From assembly GCA_020852515.1 (NCBI GenBank), contig JADZAS010000022.1, positions 1 to 33,270 of the forward strand: 33,270 nt of DNA, given 5' to 3'. The notes under the pieces are model-generated. The model made no database searches and was not told the DNA's origin. It saw only the letters and a list, made by a program, of their open reading frames with translations. This document shows positions 17,201 to 27,961 of this stretch, piece after piece. The translations under genes and the position numbers were made by a program. The number at the start of each line of letters is the position of its first letter. The first letter of the stretch is position 1. The DNA comes from Phycisphaerales bacterium (GTDB taxonomy: Bacteria; Planctomycetota; Phycisphaerae; Phycisphaerales; UBA5793).

Positions 17201-18967
17201 TCAGCGCTTGCCCTTGAGCCAGGCGTGGAGCTTTTTGGCGGGCCAGGTGTTGATGCACTGGGCGGCGGTGAGCCAGCCGCGCCGGCCGGTGAGCACGCCG
17301 TAGATGAGATAGTCGAAGTGCTGGGTTCGGTGGGCGTCGGTGTCGATGGCGATGAGGCAGCCGGCCTGCACGGCGGCGCGGACGTGGATGTCGCGCAGGT
17401 CGAGGCGCTTCCAGTTGGCGTTGATTTCGAGCGCGACGTTGTGCTGCTTTGCGGCGGCGATGATCTCGTTCATGTCGGGCTCGAGGCCCTCGCGCGCGCC
17501 GACCATGCGGCCGGTGGGGTGGCCGAGGATGTGCACGTATGGATTCTCGATCGCCTTGAGGAGGCGCTTCGTGGCGGTCTTTGAATCCTGGCGGAGCGAA
17601 ACGTGGGGCGAGGCGACGACGACATCGAGGCTCGCCAGCACTTCATCGTCATAATCGAGCCGGCCGTCGGGAAGGATGTCCACCTCGGTGCCGCAGAGGA
17701 CGGCGATGTCTTTGCGCTTCCTGGCGCAGGCGCAGATTGATTTGACATGCGCGCGGAGGCGTGTGACGTCGAGGCCATTGGCGATGACGCTGCTCACGGA
17801 GTGGTCGGTGATGGCGAGGGTGTGGTAGCCGCGCTGCTGGGCGCAGTCGATGAGTTCATCGATGGTGAGCTTGCCGTCGCTGGCGGTGGTGTGGGCGTGG
17901 AGTTCGGCCTTGATGTCAGACAGTTCGATGAGGTCGGGGATTTCGGCATCGAGTTCGCCGCGGTCCTCGCGGATCTCAGGCGGGATGTATGGCAGGCCGA
18001 GCGCCTTGTAGACGTCGGCTTCTTTCGCGGCGGCGACGGGCGCTTCGCCTGAGTCCTGCGGGCGCTCGGTGAGTCCTTTGTAGAGGCCGTATTCGTTGAG
18101 GCGGTGTTTCTTTTTGATGGCGCGTTCGCGCAGGCGGACGTTGTGCTCTTTGGAGCCGGTGAAGTAGAGCCAGGCGGCGCCGAAGTTGGCTTCGGGAACG
18201 AGCCGCAGGTCGGCCTGGATGACGAGGCCGCGCACGTCGAGTCGGACGGAGCACTTCGTGTCGCCGCGCGAGAGGACCTGGGTGACGTCTTCATGGGTGC
18301 AGAAGGCTTCGCGCATCGGCTCGGCGTCTTTGCAGGCGGCGAGGATGTCAATATCGCCGATGGTTTCCTTGCCGCGGCGCAGACTGCCGGCGAATTCGAC
18401 GCGCTGGGCGCCTTTGACCTTGCGAAGCGATTCGACGAGTTCGATAGCGACGGGGCGGACGATGCCCAGGGGCGCGCGCTGGCCGCCCTGCTCCTTGAAC
18501 TGCAGCGCCTTGCGGATGTTCTCGATGGTCTTCTCACCCATGCGGGGCAGGGTGCGGAGTTCGGGCGAGTCGAGTTTGCCCTTGAGATCTTCGATGGAAG
18601 TGATGCCGAGTTTCTCCCACATGGCCTTGACGGTCTTGGGGCCAAGGCCGGGGATATCGAGCACGCCGAAGAGGCCGTCGGGCACCTGGTTGAGCAGCGC
18701 GGTGTGCTCGGCGATCTCGCCGGTCTCGAGGAACTCGACGATCTTTTCGGCCGAGCCTTTGCCGATGCCGGGGATCTCGCAGAGGCGCTTGAGGCCTATC
18801 TGGGGGTCCGCATCGACGAAGGATTCGACGTCTTGGGGCAGTTCGGCGAGCAGGCGCGCGACGCGGGCATCGGAGTTGACGCGGAAGGGATTGGCGCCGG
18901 TGAGTTCGAGTGCGGCGGCCATCTGCTCGAAGATTTGGGCGAGGCGGGAGTTGGTGTTGGTGGCCAT
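17201..18967 (-). CDS. polX: DNA polymerase/3'-5' exonuclease PolX
   Basis: Protein of 588 aa, the normal length for bacterial PolX, which fills short gaps in base-excision repair. In order: an 8-kDa-like HhH domain (IPGIGKGSAEKI, 65-76), a second HhH (IPGLGPKTVKAMW, 105-117), the polymerase palm with GSLRRGKETIGDIDIL (194-209) holding Asp205 and Asp207, and Asp253 in QADLRLV as the third metal ligand. A C-terminal PHP exonuclease has ELHAHTTASDG (His357, His359), TDHS (387-390), GTEVD (426-430), ASPHVS, GHPTGR and DTDAH (542-546). All expected metal ligands are present, so both activities should be intact. It starts at ATG 18967, divergent from terC with 97 nt between them. Confidence 0.95.
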   Translation of the reverse strand: MATNTNSRLAQIFEQMAAALELTGANPFRVNSDARVARLLAELPQDVESFVDADPQIGLKRLCEIPGIGKGSAEKIVEFLETGEIAEHTALLNQVPDGLFGVLDIPGLGPKTVKAMWEKLGITSIEDLKGKLDSPELRTLPRMGEKTIENIRKALQFKEQGGQRAPLGIVRPVAIELVESLRKVKGAQRVEFAGSLRRGKETIGDIDILAACKDAEPMREAFCTHEDVTQVLSRGDTKCSVRLDVRGLVIQADLRLVPEANFGAAWLYFTGSKEHNVRLRERAIKKKHRLNEYGLYKGLTERPQDSGEAPVAAAKEADVYKALGLPYIPPEIREDRGELDAEIPDLIELSDIKAELHAHTTASDGKLTIDELIDCAQQRGYHTLAITDHSVSSVIANGLDVTRLRAHVKSICACARKRKDIAVLCGTEVDILPDGRLDYDDEVLASLDVVVASPHVSLRQDSKTATKRLLKAIENPYVHILGHPTGRMVGAREGLEPDMNEIIAAAKQHNVALEINANWKRLDLRDIHVRAAVQAGCLIAIDTDAHRTQHFDYLIYGVLTGRRGWLTAAQCINTWPAKKLHAWLKGKR

Positions 18968-19064
18968 CGGGATAAGGGTATCGGCGCCAGCCAGTGCGGC
19001 GAGAGGCTGGTACAGTCATGCTGACTTCGAAGCGGCTGACAGGCTTCAGAGAGGACCTCACGTG

Positions 19065-19829
19065 ATGATGTTTCTGGCGCATCTGGGCGGCGGCGACGCG
19101 ATGCAGACGGACACGATGGCGGGCGCCGCGCTGGCGCTGGTTACCCTCACGGCGATGGAGATCGTGCTGGGGATTGACAACATCGTGTTCATCTCGATCA
19201 TCGTCGAGAGGCTCGAAGAGTCCAAGCAGGCGCTGGCCCGGCGGGTGGGGCTGCTGCTGGCGATGGGCATGCGCATCGGGCTGCTGCTGAGCATCAAGTG
19301 GATCATGGGGCTGGAGGCGGCGCTGTTCACCGTATTCGGCAACGAGTTCTCCGGGCGCGATCTCATTCTCGTCGGGGGCGGACTGTTTCTCGTCGGCAAG
19401 GCGACCTTTGAGATTCACGAGCGCATCGAAGGCGAAGGGCATGAACGCAGCGCGCATCGCAAAGCCGCGGCGTCATTTGCGCGCGTCATCGTGCAGATTC
19501 TCCTGCTCGATCTCGTGTTTTCGCTCGACTCGGTGATCACGGCCGTGGGCATGGCGGAGGAACTGTGGGTCATGATCGTGGCGGTCGTCGTGGCCATCGG
19601 CGTGATGCTGGCATTCGCGGGCTACATAGCGGGCTTCATCAAGCGGCATCCGACGCTGAAGATGCTGGCGCTGGCGTTCCTCATTCTCATCGGCGTCATG
19701 CTGCTGTTCGAGGGGCTCGGCGGGCACATGAACAAGGGATACATTTACTTTGCGATGGCGTTTTCGCTGGGCGTCGAGGCGCTCAACCTCTGGGCGGCCA
19801 AGCGGCGCAGGGCGGCAGCCGCGGCGTGA
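19065..19829 (+). CDS. TerC-family integral membrane protein
   Basis: Protein of 254 aa with about seven membrane segments. The two family signatures are present: MEIVLGIDNIVFISI with acidic residue in membrane helix, and LDLVFSLDSVITAVGMAE. TerC-type proteins (YkoY/YceF/Alx) export or handle manganese and other metals, some supporting metalation of secreted proteins. GTG 19062, ATG 19065 and ATG 19068 are all possible starts; 19065 is chosen for spacing to GAGAGGA at 19050-19055. A long in-frame upstream extension opposes polX and is not coding. Only 19 nt separate it from the methyltransferase gene, so they are likely cotranscribed. Confidence 0.9.
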   Translation: MMFLAHLGGGDAMQTDTMAGAALALVTLTAMEIVLGIDNIVFISIIVERLEESKQALARRVGLLLAMGMRIGLLLSIKWIMGLEAALFTVFGNEFSGRDLILVGGGLFLVGKATFEIHERIEGEGHERSAHRKAAASFARVIVQILLLDLVFSLDSVITAVGMAEELWVMIVAVVVAIGVMLAFAGYIAGFIKRHPTLKMLALAFLILIGVMLLFEGLGGHMNKGYIYFAMAFSLGVEALNLWAAKRRRAAAAA

Positions 19830-19848
19830 CTCTGGAAGGAGTGGCGTG

Positions 19849-20583
19849 ATGGATCGAGCCAACTTGACGATGCGCGGAATATGGCTGGCCCTCGCGCTGG
19901 CGCTGGCGGGCGCGGCGGCGCCGGTCGCGCAGAATCCGCCGCCGCCGACTGAGCAGGAGCAGAGCGTCAAGCCGGGCATTAATGACCGGTGGAAGAGCGA
20001 TGACATCGCGCCGCTCGTGGAGACGCTCGACGACGAGGGCCGCGAGATCTTTTCGCAGCGAGAGAAGATCGCAGCGCTCGTCGGGCCGCGCAAAGGCAGC
20101 GTTGTGGCGGACATCGGCGCCGGCAGCGGGTTCATGGCGGAACTGTTCGCCGGGCTCGTCGGCGAGGCGGGCAAGGTCTACGCCGTGGACATCAACGCCG
20201 GCCTGATGGAGCGCCTGGCCAAAGACGCAGCCGACAAGGGCATCAACAACATCGAGACAGTCGTGTGCGGCGAACGGAGCGTCGATCTGCCTGCCAACTC
20301 AGTCGATCTCATGTTCATCTGCGACACCTACCACCACTTCGAATATCCGGTCAGCACGATGCGCTCGATCTACGAGGCGCTGCGGCCCGGCGGGCAACTG
20401 GTGGTCGTGGACTTCTACCGGATCGAGGGCGAGTCGTCGGAGTGGATCCTCGGACACGTCCGCGCGGGTGAAGAGGTGTTCACGCAGGAGATCGTGGATG
20501 CGGGTTTTGAACTGGTGAACCAGCACTATCCGCCCTACCTGCCGCAGAACTACGTGCTGCGGTTCCGCAAGGTGGAGCGGTAG
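19849..20583 (+). CDS. Class I SAM methyltransferase with signal-like N terminus
   Basis: Protein of 244 aa. Residues 9-27 are strongly hydrophobic (GIWLALALALAGAAAPVAQ), like a signal peptide or membrane anchor. The Rossmann domain has motif I VVADIGAGSGFMAELF (86-101), acidic Asp114 in VYAVDIN, and later VDLMFICDTYHHFEYP and GGQLVVVDFYRIEG. Acidobacteria and planctomycetes have a group of such exported-looking methyltransferases; since SAM is cytoplasmic, anchoring at the membrane seems more likely than free secretion. ATG 19849 has AAGGAG 7 nt upstream. It sits in a likely operon with terC and the YihY-type gene. Substrate unknown. Confidence 0.85.
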   Translation: MDRANLTMRGIWLALALALAGAAAPVAQNPPPPTEQEQSVKPGINDRWKSDDIAPLVETLDDEGREIFSQREKIAALVGPRKGSVVADIGAGSGFMAELFAGLVGEAGKVYAVDINAGLMERLAKDAADKGINNIETVVCGERSVDLPANSVDLMFICDTYHHFEYPVSTMRSIYEALRPGGQLVVVDFYRIEGESSEWILGHVRAGEEVFTQEIVDAGFELVNQHYPPYLPQNYVLRFRKVER

Positions 20584-20649
20584 GCGTCCGGCCGCGGCAG
20601 GATTCCTCCCCCACCGCGCGTGGAAAACGGCCGATAGACTTGCGCATCC

Positions 20650-22041
20650 ATGGCCCGGCGCAAATGGTACATGCCGAAGTGGTTCAGGCGGCTGCTGCAG
20701 ACGCCCACCGCCGAGTTGAACCGCTGGCAGTACGCGCTGCGCTTCATGGCCGAACTCGCCCGCCACGGCCTGAAGCAACTCCACGAGGACCGGGCGGGGC
20801 AGATGGCCGCGGCCTTGGCGTTCCGCACCATCTTCGCGCTCGTGCCGATCAGCGCCATCGGCCTGCTCATCTTCCGCGTACTCGGCGGGCTCGATCGATT
20901 CCAGTCGTTCGTGCGCGACGTGCTGGCGGCCACGCCGCTGGACACGGTCACCGTGCCGACGCAGGTCATCACGGACGGCAACCCGGAAAAAGTCGCCATG
21001 CCGCTCGTCGACTGGCTGGCCGATCTCATTCGGGACATCAATGACAACGTGAACTTCGAGTCGATCGGCATCATCGGCCTGCTCATTCTCATCTGGGCGG
21101 CGATCGGGATGATGACGACCATCGAGCGCTCGTTCAACACCATCACGCGCGCCTCGGAGAACCGGCCGCTGTCGCGCCGCGTGCCGCTGTACGGCTTCAC
21201 GATCATGATCGGGCCGGGGCTGCTGTACCTGAGTTTCTTCCTCGACCGGCGCTTTGACGAAATCGTCACCCGCGCCGCGGACAGCCTCGGCCCGTGGGCA
21301 ACGTCGAGTCTGTCAGCCGTGGGCGTGATCACTTCGCTGACGACGACGTGGCTGTTCATCCTGCTGCTCTATGTCGCGGTGCCCAACACGAAGGTGAAGA
21401 TCTCGGCGGCGGCGATCGGCTCGCTCGTCACCGCCATCTCCTGGTCGATCGGCGCCCGGGCCCTGGGCGCGTACATCTCGACGATCTTTGGCACGAGTTC
21501 GACCTACTCGGTGCTCTACGGCACGCTGGGGTTGATCCCGGTGTTCCTGTTCTGGGTCTACGCGATGTGGATCATCGTGCTCTTTGGCCTGGAACTGACC
21601 TCGGCGCTGCAGGCGGTGGGCGTCCGGATGGTTCGCTCGATTCCCGACCGGCCGTGCATTGCGCCGGTGATGGACCCGGCGCTGGTGCTGCCGATGCTGC
21701 GCGTGGTTGTTGAGCGCTTCGAGCGGGGCGAGGCGACGGATGTGCGGCACATCATGGAACAGGCGAGCATCAACGAGCCGGCGATCGAACTCGTGCTCTC
21801 CCGACTCGTCGAGCAGGGCGTATTGCACCGCATCGAGCCCAACGAGCGGCCGACGTTTGCACTGGCCAGGCCGGCGGATCGCATCACGCTGACCGAGGTC
21901 GTCGAAGCGGCGCAAAACCTGCTGGGGACGCAAGATGCGATCGGCGAAGACTGGGAACTGGTTTCGCGTCTGAGGCAGGCTCAACTCCGCGCGGTGCGCG
22001 ATCAGACGCTGGCGGATCTGCGTAGAAACGGCAAGCCCTAG
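20650..22041 (+). CDS. YihY/BrkB-family membrane protein with winged-helix tail
   Basis: Protein of 463 aa. Residues 45-330 form the YihY/BrkB domain with about six membrane helices: HEDRAGQMAAALAFRTIFAL and TYSVLYGTLGLIPVFLFWVY are typical. The family was once called ribonuclease BN, but that assignment is obsolete and its role is unknown (possibly transport or envelope). Residues about 350-440 look like a winged-helix domain (HIMEQASINEPAIELVLSRL, LVEQGVLHRI, ITLTEVVEAAQNLLG), as in longer family members. Its start follows the methyltransferase stop by 66 nt and lacks a clear ribosome-binding site, so a later start is possible. Confidence 0.85.
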   Translation: MARRKWYMPKWFRRLLQTPTAELNRWQYALRFMAELARHGLKQLHEDRAGQMAAALAFRTIFALVPISAIGLLIFRVLGGLDRFQSFVRDVLAATPLDTVTVPTQVITDGNPEKVAMPLVDWLADLIRDINDNVNFESIGIIGLLILIWAAIGMMTTIERSFNTITRASENRPLSRRVPLYGFTIMIGPGLLYLSFFLDRRFDEIVTRAADSLGPWATSSLSAVGVITSLTTTWLFILLLYVAVPNTKVKISAAAIGSLVTAISWSIGARALGAYISTIFGTSSTYSVLYGTLGLIPVFLFWVYAMWIIVLFGLELTSALQAVGVRMVRSIPDRPCIAPVMDPALVLPMLRVVVERFERGEATDVRHIMEQASINEPAIELVLSRLVEQGVLHRIEPNERPTFALARPADRITLTEVVEAAQNLLGTQDAIGEDWELVSRLRQAQLRAVRDQTLADLRRNGKP

Positions 22042-22069
22042 GCCGCTGCAACGGTCCAGTTTGCTTATT

Positions 22070-22097
22070 TTGACCCGGGGCGGGGCTGGACTATCCT
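22070..22097 (+). promoter_or_regulatory. Promoter of the nusA-infB leader
   Basis: TTGACC (22070-22075), a 16-nt spacer and TATCCT (22092-22097) copy the layout of the rRNA promoter at 5993-6020. The expected start is near 22104. It lies 29 nt after the YihY-type gene stops, so the nusA operon has its own strong promoter. Confidence 0.7.
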
Positions 22098-22103
22098 TGG
22101 GGT

Positions 22104-22352
22104 GGTCTGAAGTGGCCAGTTTTTCGGCTTGCTGGCGTAGGAGTACGCAGAATGCACCTTTGGGAAGAACCCAGTGCGTGGTAGGCAGCGCGTCAACTCG
22201 GACGCCTCCCGCACGCCCGGATTCCGGGCTTTTGAAGGGCGCGTCATGACCTGAGGCATCGCCACAGGTTGGGTTGACCGGCTGTGATGGGCTCTTGAGC
22301 CCGGCAGCCGCACGACAGGCCACAGGCGCTGCGGATGCGCCGGTGGTTTTTT
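22104..22352 (+). ncRNA. Candidate structured leader RNA or attenuator upstream of nusA
   Basis: A transcript of about 250 nt would run from the promoter to the intrinsic terminator. Inside are a hairpin with perfect GGGCTC/GAGCCC core (22279-22310), GCCCGG/CCGGGC near 22214-22227, and GCAC..TGGG/CCCA..GTGC near 22153-22174. GTGGCC at 22112-22117 can pair with GGCCAC at 22318-22323, which includes the 5' strand of the terminator stem, so pairing and termination would exclude each other. It does not match tRNA, tmRNA, RNase P, SRP RNA or a riboswitch class I can recognise. It could be an attenuator or a separate small RNA. Confidence 0.5.
22320..22352 (+). terminator. Intrinsic terminator within the nusA leader
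   Basis: CCAC plus GGCGC (22320-22329) pairs with GCGCC plus GTGG (22337-22346), with one internal mismatch and a 7-nt loop, followed by six T. It lies about 90 nt before the nusA start, so read-through or a second promoter is needed for nusA. Confidence 0.8.
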
Positions 22353-22376
22353 GTTTGACGGAATTCAGGGTGGTGG

Positions 22377-22393
22377 AACCGGCTGAGCCGGTT
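22377..22393 (+). promoter_or_regulatory. Tight hairpin before nusA
   Basis: AACCGGC-TGA-GCCGGTT: 7 perfect pairs with a 3-nt loop, 46 nt before the nusA ATG. It has no T tract. It may guide mRNA processing or bind a regulator; its function is not known. Confidence 0.5.
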
Positions 22394-22439
22394 GCAGAGA
22401 CAACTGAATACACAACTCGGCGAAAGGACTATCAGCATC

Positions 22440-23870
<1,431 letters not shown>

Positions 23871-23939
23871 GGAGAGCCGCACGGCGGCGGTGTCTCCGCC
23901 CGGCGCGAGTCGGGCTCGAATTGAACTGAGGAGCAGCCT

Positions 23940-26756
23940 TTGGCTAAGAAGATTCATCAGATCGCGAAAGAACTCGGCATCAAGAGCAAAGACCTCGTGG
24001 AGCGCTGCGAGGCCGAGGGTATCCCCAACATCACCAACCACATGTCCACGGTGTCGGCGGGGCTTGAGCAGACGATCCACTCGTGGTACGCGGGCGGCAG
24101 CGATGAAGACGAGGTGGTGGAAACGGCCGAAGACGCCGGCGCCCTGACGGCCGTTGCGGCGCGTACCGCCAAGAAGGCGGCCAAGAAAGTGCGCGCCACG
24201 GCGCGCAAAAAGCTGGCCAGCCAGCCCGTCGAAGAGACCGCGGATGAATCGGCCGCGATGGCCCGCGCGCTCGAAGAGACGCGCAAGATCGCCAAGAAGG
24301 GGTCGGCGGAGACGTCGGAGGAAGTGATCCGCCGCGTGGAGGCGCAGACCGCTTCGACCGAGCCGAGCCACGCTCCCGCCCCGATGGCGCCGAGCGAAGA
24401 AATGCCCGCCGAGCAACGCGAGGCGCCGATGGAAGCGCCGGGTTCGCTGGCGGCAGCGGCGAGCGCTGCGGTGCCGAGCGCGCCGGCACAGGCCGAGGCG
24501 GGAGCCGATCGCCGTCGCGGCGTGGCGGTGCCCAACGTGCCCAAGCGGCCCCAGCAGGTCACGCCGGCTGGTCCGATGCTGGGCGAAGTGCAGTCGCCTG
24601 CGAAGCTCTCGGGGCCGAAGGTGGTGCGCATCGAAGAGGCGGAGGTCGTGGACCGACCCCGCCGCCGCACGCTGGGCGAAGGCCCGGGCGGCCGCGGGCC
24701 GATGGCGCCGGCTGGTCCGATGGACGGGCCGCCCACAGGCGACGTGTCGCGGCGAAACACGCGGCGCAAGAACCGCAGCGGCCGCGAGGGCCGCAGCGCC
24801 AGCGCCGACGGGCCTTCGGGCGATCGTCCCGCTCGCAGCCGCAACTGGGGCCAGCAGGACCTGCTCGAACGCGAAGAGCGCCTGCGGGGAGCGCACGGCT
24901 ACATCAAGACCGTCCGCCGCGATGCGAGCAAGTCCGACCACGGCGGCGAGAAGGCCAAGACAGCCGCGCAGGTCGGCGGTCTGGTCAAGATCCACGAGCC
25001 GTTTTCCATCAAGGACCTCAGCGCGGCGACCGGCGTGCAGGTGAACCAGATCATCCGCGCCATGATGAAAAAGGGCATCATGCAGGCGAATCCCAACGCC
25101 GGCATGCCCACGGACCTCGCCGTCGAACTCATGATGGAGCACAACATTGAACTCGACGTGGAGGAGAAGCGCTCCGCCGTCGATGTCGTCACGCAGGAAT
25201 TCGAACAGCGCGAGACGGTCGATCTTCAGCCCCGCGCTCCGGTCGTGGCGATTCTCGGGCACGTCGATCACGGCAAGACGTCGCTGCTGGACGCGATCCG
25301 GCAGACGAACGTGGCCGCGGGCGAGGCCGGCGGCATCACGCAGCACACCTCGGCGTTCCGCATCAGCGTGCGCGCCGGTGACGACGACAAGACGGTTGTC
25401 TTCCTCGACACGCCCGGCCACGAGGCGTTTACCGCCATGCGGGCCCGGGGCGCGCAGATCACCGATATCGTCGTGCTCGTCGTGGCGGCCGATGACGGCC
25501 TGATGCCGCAGACGATCGAATCGATCAACCACGCCAAGGCGGCCGAAGTGCCCATCGTCGTGGCGCTCAACAAGATCGACAAGTCCGAGGCGACGGATTC
25601 CAACATCCAGCGCATCTACGGCCAGCTGGCCGAGTACGAACTCTCGCCCGTCGAATGGGGCGGCAAGACGGAAGTCATCAAGACCTCGGCCACCAAGAAG
25701 ATCGGCATCCAGGACCTGCTCGACACGCTCGATTTCCAGGCCCAGCTGATGGAGCTGAAGGCCGACGCGGCGGGTCCGGCGCGCGGCACGGTCATCGAAG
25801 CCCGCATGGTCGAAGGCCGCGGCGCCGTGGCCAACGTGCTCATCCAGGACGGTCGCATCAAGGTCGGCGACTTCATCGTCATCGGCCGGGCCTACGGCCG
25901 GGTGCGCGACATGACCGACGATCGCGGCAAGCGCCTCAAGGAGGCCGGGCCCTCCACGCCGCTGGAGATCTCGGGCATCAACCAGGTGCCCGACGCCGGC
26001 GACCGCTGCTACGTCGTCTCGAGCCTGCGCAAGGCGGAAGAGGCCGCCGAGCAGCGCGTGGCGCAGGAGCGCGAGCGCGCCCTGGCGGCGCCAAAGGTGA
26101 CGCTCGACAACATCTTTACGCAGATGAAGGGCGCCGAGCGCAAGGACCTCAACCTCGTCGTCAAGGCCGACGTGCAGGGCAGCGTGGAAACGCTGCGGCG
26201 TTCGCTCGAAGACATCTCCACCGACGAACTGCAGATCCGCGTATTGCACGCGGCGGTCGGCGGGATCACCGAATCCGACGTGCTGCTGGCCGAAGCCTCG
26301 GGCGCCATCGTGCTGGGCTTCCACGTCATCGCTTCCAGCCGGGCCCGCGAACTGGCGGAGAACAAAGACGTCGAGCTGCGCACCTATCAGGTCATCTACG
26401 AACTGCTCGACGACGTGCGCAAGGCCGCCAGCGGCCTGCTCGCGCCGGAGATCAGGGAAGAGGTGCTCGGCCACGCGACGGTGCGCGAAGTGTTCAAGAT
26501 CACCAAGGTCGGCATGGTGGCGGGTTGCTACGTCACGGACGGCACGATCGAGCGCAACGCCAAAGTCCGCGTGACGCGCGATGGCATCGTCGTCGAGAAC
26601 AACCGCGTGCTCGAACAGCTCAAGCGGTTCAAGGACGACGCCAGAGAGGTGCGCAGCGGACAGGAGTGCGGCATGAAGATCGAAGGCTACGACGACATCA
26701 AGCCCGGCGACGTGCTCGAGTGTTACCGCATGATCGAAGTCAGCCGCAAGATCTGA
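23940..26756 (+). CDS. infB: Translation initiation factor IF-2
   Basis: Protein of 938 aa. IF-2 N-domain modules occur at residues 3-50 ([20 protein letters not shown]) and about 350-405 ([20 protein letters not shown]), joined by a disordered Ala/Pro/Arg-rich stretch. The GTPase follows: GHVDHGKT (440-447), [14 protein letters not shown] (490-494), NKID (544-547) and TSATKK. C-terminal domains bind fMet-tRNA ([34 protein letters not shown]). The start is TTG 23940 with GAGGAG 6 nt upstream, which gives the conserved N terminus; no ATG fits. It lies 69 nt after nusA, with no ylxR between. A 1,079-codon open frame on the other strand is a by-product of GC-rich codon usage. Confidence 0.97.
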   Translation: MAKKIHQIAKELGIKSKDLVERCEAEGIPNITNHMSTVSAGLEQTIHSWYAGGSDEDEVVETAEDAGALTAVAARTAKKAAKKVRATARKKLASQPVEETADESAAMARALEETRKIAKKGSAETSEEVIRRVEAQTASTEPSHAPAPMAPSEEMPAEQREAPMEAPGSLAAAASAAVPSAPAQAEAGADRRRGVAVPNVPKRPQQVTPAGPMLGEVQSPAKLSGPKVVRIEEAEVVDRPRRRTLGEGPGGRGPMAPAGPMDGPPTGDVSRRNTRRKNRSGREGRSASADGPSGDRPARSRNWGQQDLLEREERLRGAHGYIKTVRRDASKSDHGGEKAKTAAQVGGLVKIHEPFSIKDLSAATGVQVNQIIRAMMKKGIMQANPNAGMPTDLAVELMMEHNIELDVEEKRSAVDVVTQEFEQRETVDLQPRAPVVAILGHVDHGKTSLLDAIRQTNVAAGEAGGITQHTSAFRISVRAGDDDKTVVFLDTPGHEAFTAMRARGAQITDIVVLVVAADDGLMPQTIESINHAKAAEVPIVVALNKIDKSEATDSNIQRIYGQLAEYELSPVEWGGKTEVIKTSATKKIGIQDLLDTLDFQAQLMELKADAAGPARGTVIEARMVEGRGAVANVLIQDGRIKVGDFIVIGRAYGRVRDMTDDRGKRLKEAGPSTPLEISGINQVPDAGDRCYVVSSLRKAEEAAEQRVAQERERALAAPKVTLDNIFTQMKGAERKDLNLVVKADVQGSVETLRRSLEDISTDELQIRVLHAAVGGITESDVLLAEASGAIVLGFHVIASSRARELAENKDVELRTYQVIYELLDDVRKAASGLLAPEIREEVLGHATVREVFKITKVGMVAGCYVTDGTIERNAKVRVTRDGIVVENNRVLEQLKRFKDDAREVRSGQECGMKIEGYDDIKPGDVLECYRMIEVSRKI

Positions 26757-26772
26757 TCCGGAGCGAAAGCAA

Positions 26773-27177
26773 GTGAGTCATCGGCGCGAACAACTCGCTT
26801 CCGTCATGCACCGCGCGGTGCAGGAAGTGTTCACGCGCGGGCTCAACGACCCGCGCATCCGCGGGATGCTCACGGTCACGCAGGTGGACGTCTCGCCGGA
26901 CACGCGCGACGCGGTCGTGCACGTCTCGGTGCTGCCCGCTGAATACCAGGCGGCGACGATGCAGGGCCTGCGGGCCGCGACGATGCGCCTCCAGCATCTC
27001 GTCAACGAGCAGATGGATGTCCGCCGGCCGCCGCACATCCGCTTTCAACTCGACGAGCGCATCAAGAAGCAGGCGGAGTTGCTCAGCGCGATCCGTCAGG
27101 CCGTCGGCGAGGAGGCCGACGAAGCAAATGAGCCGCAGGACGCGCCCGGCCGTGTCGCCCGCGACGACGATTCGTAG
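26773..27177 (+). CDS. rbfA: Ribosome-binding factor A
   Basis: Protein of 134 aa. It matches RbfA, a KH-fold protein needed for late 30S assembly at 16S helix 1: REQLASVMHRAVQEVFTRGL, DPRIRGMLTVTQVDVSPDTR, and VRRPPHIRFQLDERIKKQAE. The start is GTG 26773 with GGAG about 11 nt upstream, 16 nt after infB. The C-terminal 20 residues are acidic and variable. Together with nusA and infB it makes a compact transcription-translation operon. Confidence 0.95.
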   Translation: MSHRREQLASVMHRAVQEVFTRGLNDPRIRGMLTVTQVDVSPDTRDAVVHVSVLPAEYQAATMQGLRAATMRLQHLVNEQMDVRRPPHIRFQLDERIKKQAELLSAIRQAVGEEADEANEPQDAPGRVARDDDS

Positions 27178-27232
27178 CCGCCCAGGCACAAGCGGAGCCG
27201 ACGCCGCGAGGCGGAGGCGCGAGGGAGAGGCG

Positions 27233-27865
27233 TTGACGAGCGCAGCGGTGCATGCCGGTCGACTCACGCGATTGCTCCGGGATACGGCCCGGGACGATTC
27301 GCCGCCCGCCTGCCCCGCCGCCACGCCGGCCGAACATCTCGTCTGGGGCTTTCTGGCGTGGGAGTGTTCGCACAGGCGGTCGGCCAAGGCGTTCGAGCGC
27401 CTGCGCAGCCGCGTGGTCGATCTCAACGAACTGCGCGTCTGCCTGACGGATGAGATCCAGGCGCTCATCGGCGACCGCTATCCGCGTTCGCGCAAGCGGG
27501 CCAGCCGCATTCGCCGGGCGCTGCACGACCTGCACCGGCGCGAGTTGAGCGTTTCGATCGACCACCTGCTCGACGCCCCGGCTTCCGATGCCAGCGCTTA
27601 TCTCATGGGCCTTGACGGCATGCTGCCCTACGCCGCGAGTTTCGCGTGCCTGCACGGCCTGAGCCACCCGGTGATTCCCATCGACGACCGGCTGCACGCG
27701 GCGCTGATCGAAGAAGGCATCGCCGACACCGCCGCCTCGCCCGATGAGATCAGCGAAGCCATCGTGGAGCGCATCGAGCCCGAACAATGCGCCGCCGTGC
27801 ATCTGCGGCTCTGGTCGTGGGTGGATGATCGCGATCGCGAAGCAGGACTGGATGCGGAGGAGTAG
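27233..27865 (+). CDS. Endonuclease III-like HhH protein, probably not a classical glycosylase
   Basis: About 210 aa. It resembles the endonuclease III-like family common in planctomycetes: WGFLAWECSHRRSAKAFERL, VDLNELRVCLTDEIQALIG, YLMGLDGMLPYAASFACLHG at the hairpin, and HPVIPIDDRLHAALIEEGI, where Asp aligns with the EndoIII catalytic Asp. The EndoIII lysine loop (LPGVGRKTA) is replaced by LDGMLPYAA, and no four-Cys FeS cluster is present. It may therefore bind DNA without lyase activity. The start is uncertain: TTG 27233 after GAGGGAGAGG is preferred, with GTG 27248 and ATG 27128 in frame; the last would overlap rbfA by 50 nt. Confidence 0.65.
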   Translation: MTSAAVHAGRLTRLLRDTARDDSPPACPAATPAEHLVWGFLAWECSHRRSAKAFERLRSRVVDLNELRVCLTDEIQALIGDRYPRSRKRASRIRRALHDLHRRELSVSIDHLLDAPASDASAYLMGLDGMLPYAASFACLHGLSHPVIPIDDRLHAALIEEGIADTAASPDEISEAIVERIEPEQCAAVHLRLWSWVDDRDREAGLDAEE

Positions 27866-27961
27866 AAGCGGGCGCGGCTGGTCCTCTGCTTCGGCCGCGT
27901 CGGGGCCTCGATGCCTCCTCCCCCGCTTGCCGCGACGCCGGCGGCTTAGAATGGGGCGGCC

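Noticed and set aside
22104-22350. tRNA, tmRNA or SRP RNA in the nusA leader, by analogy with metY before nusA in E. coli
   Set aside because: No T-loop sequence, acceptor stem or SRP core motif was found.
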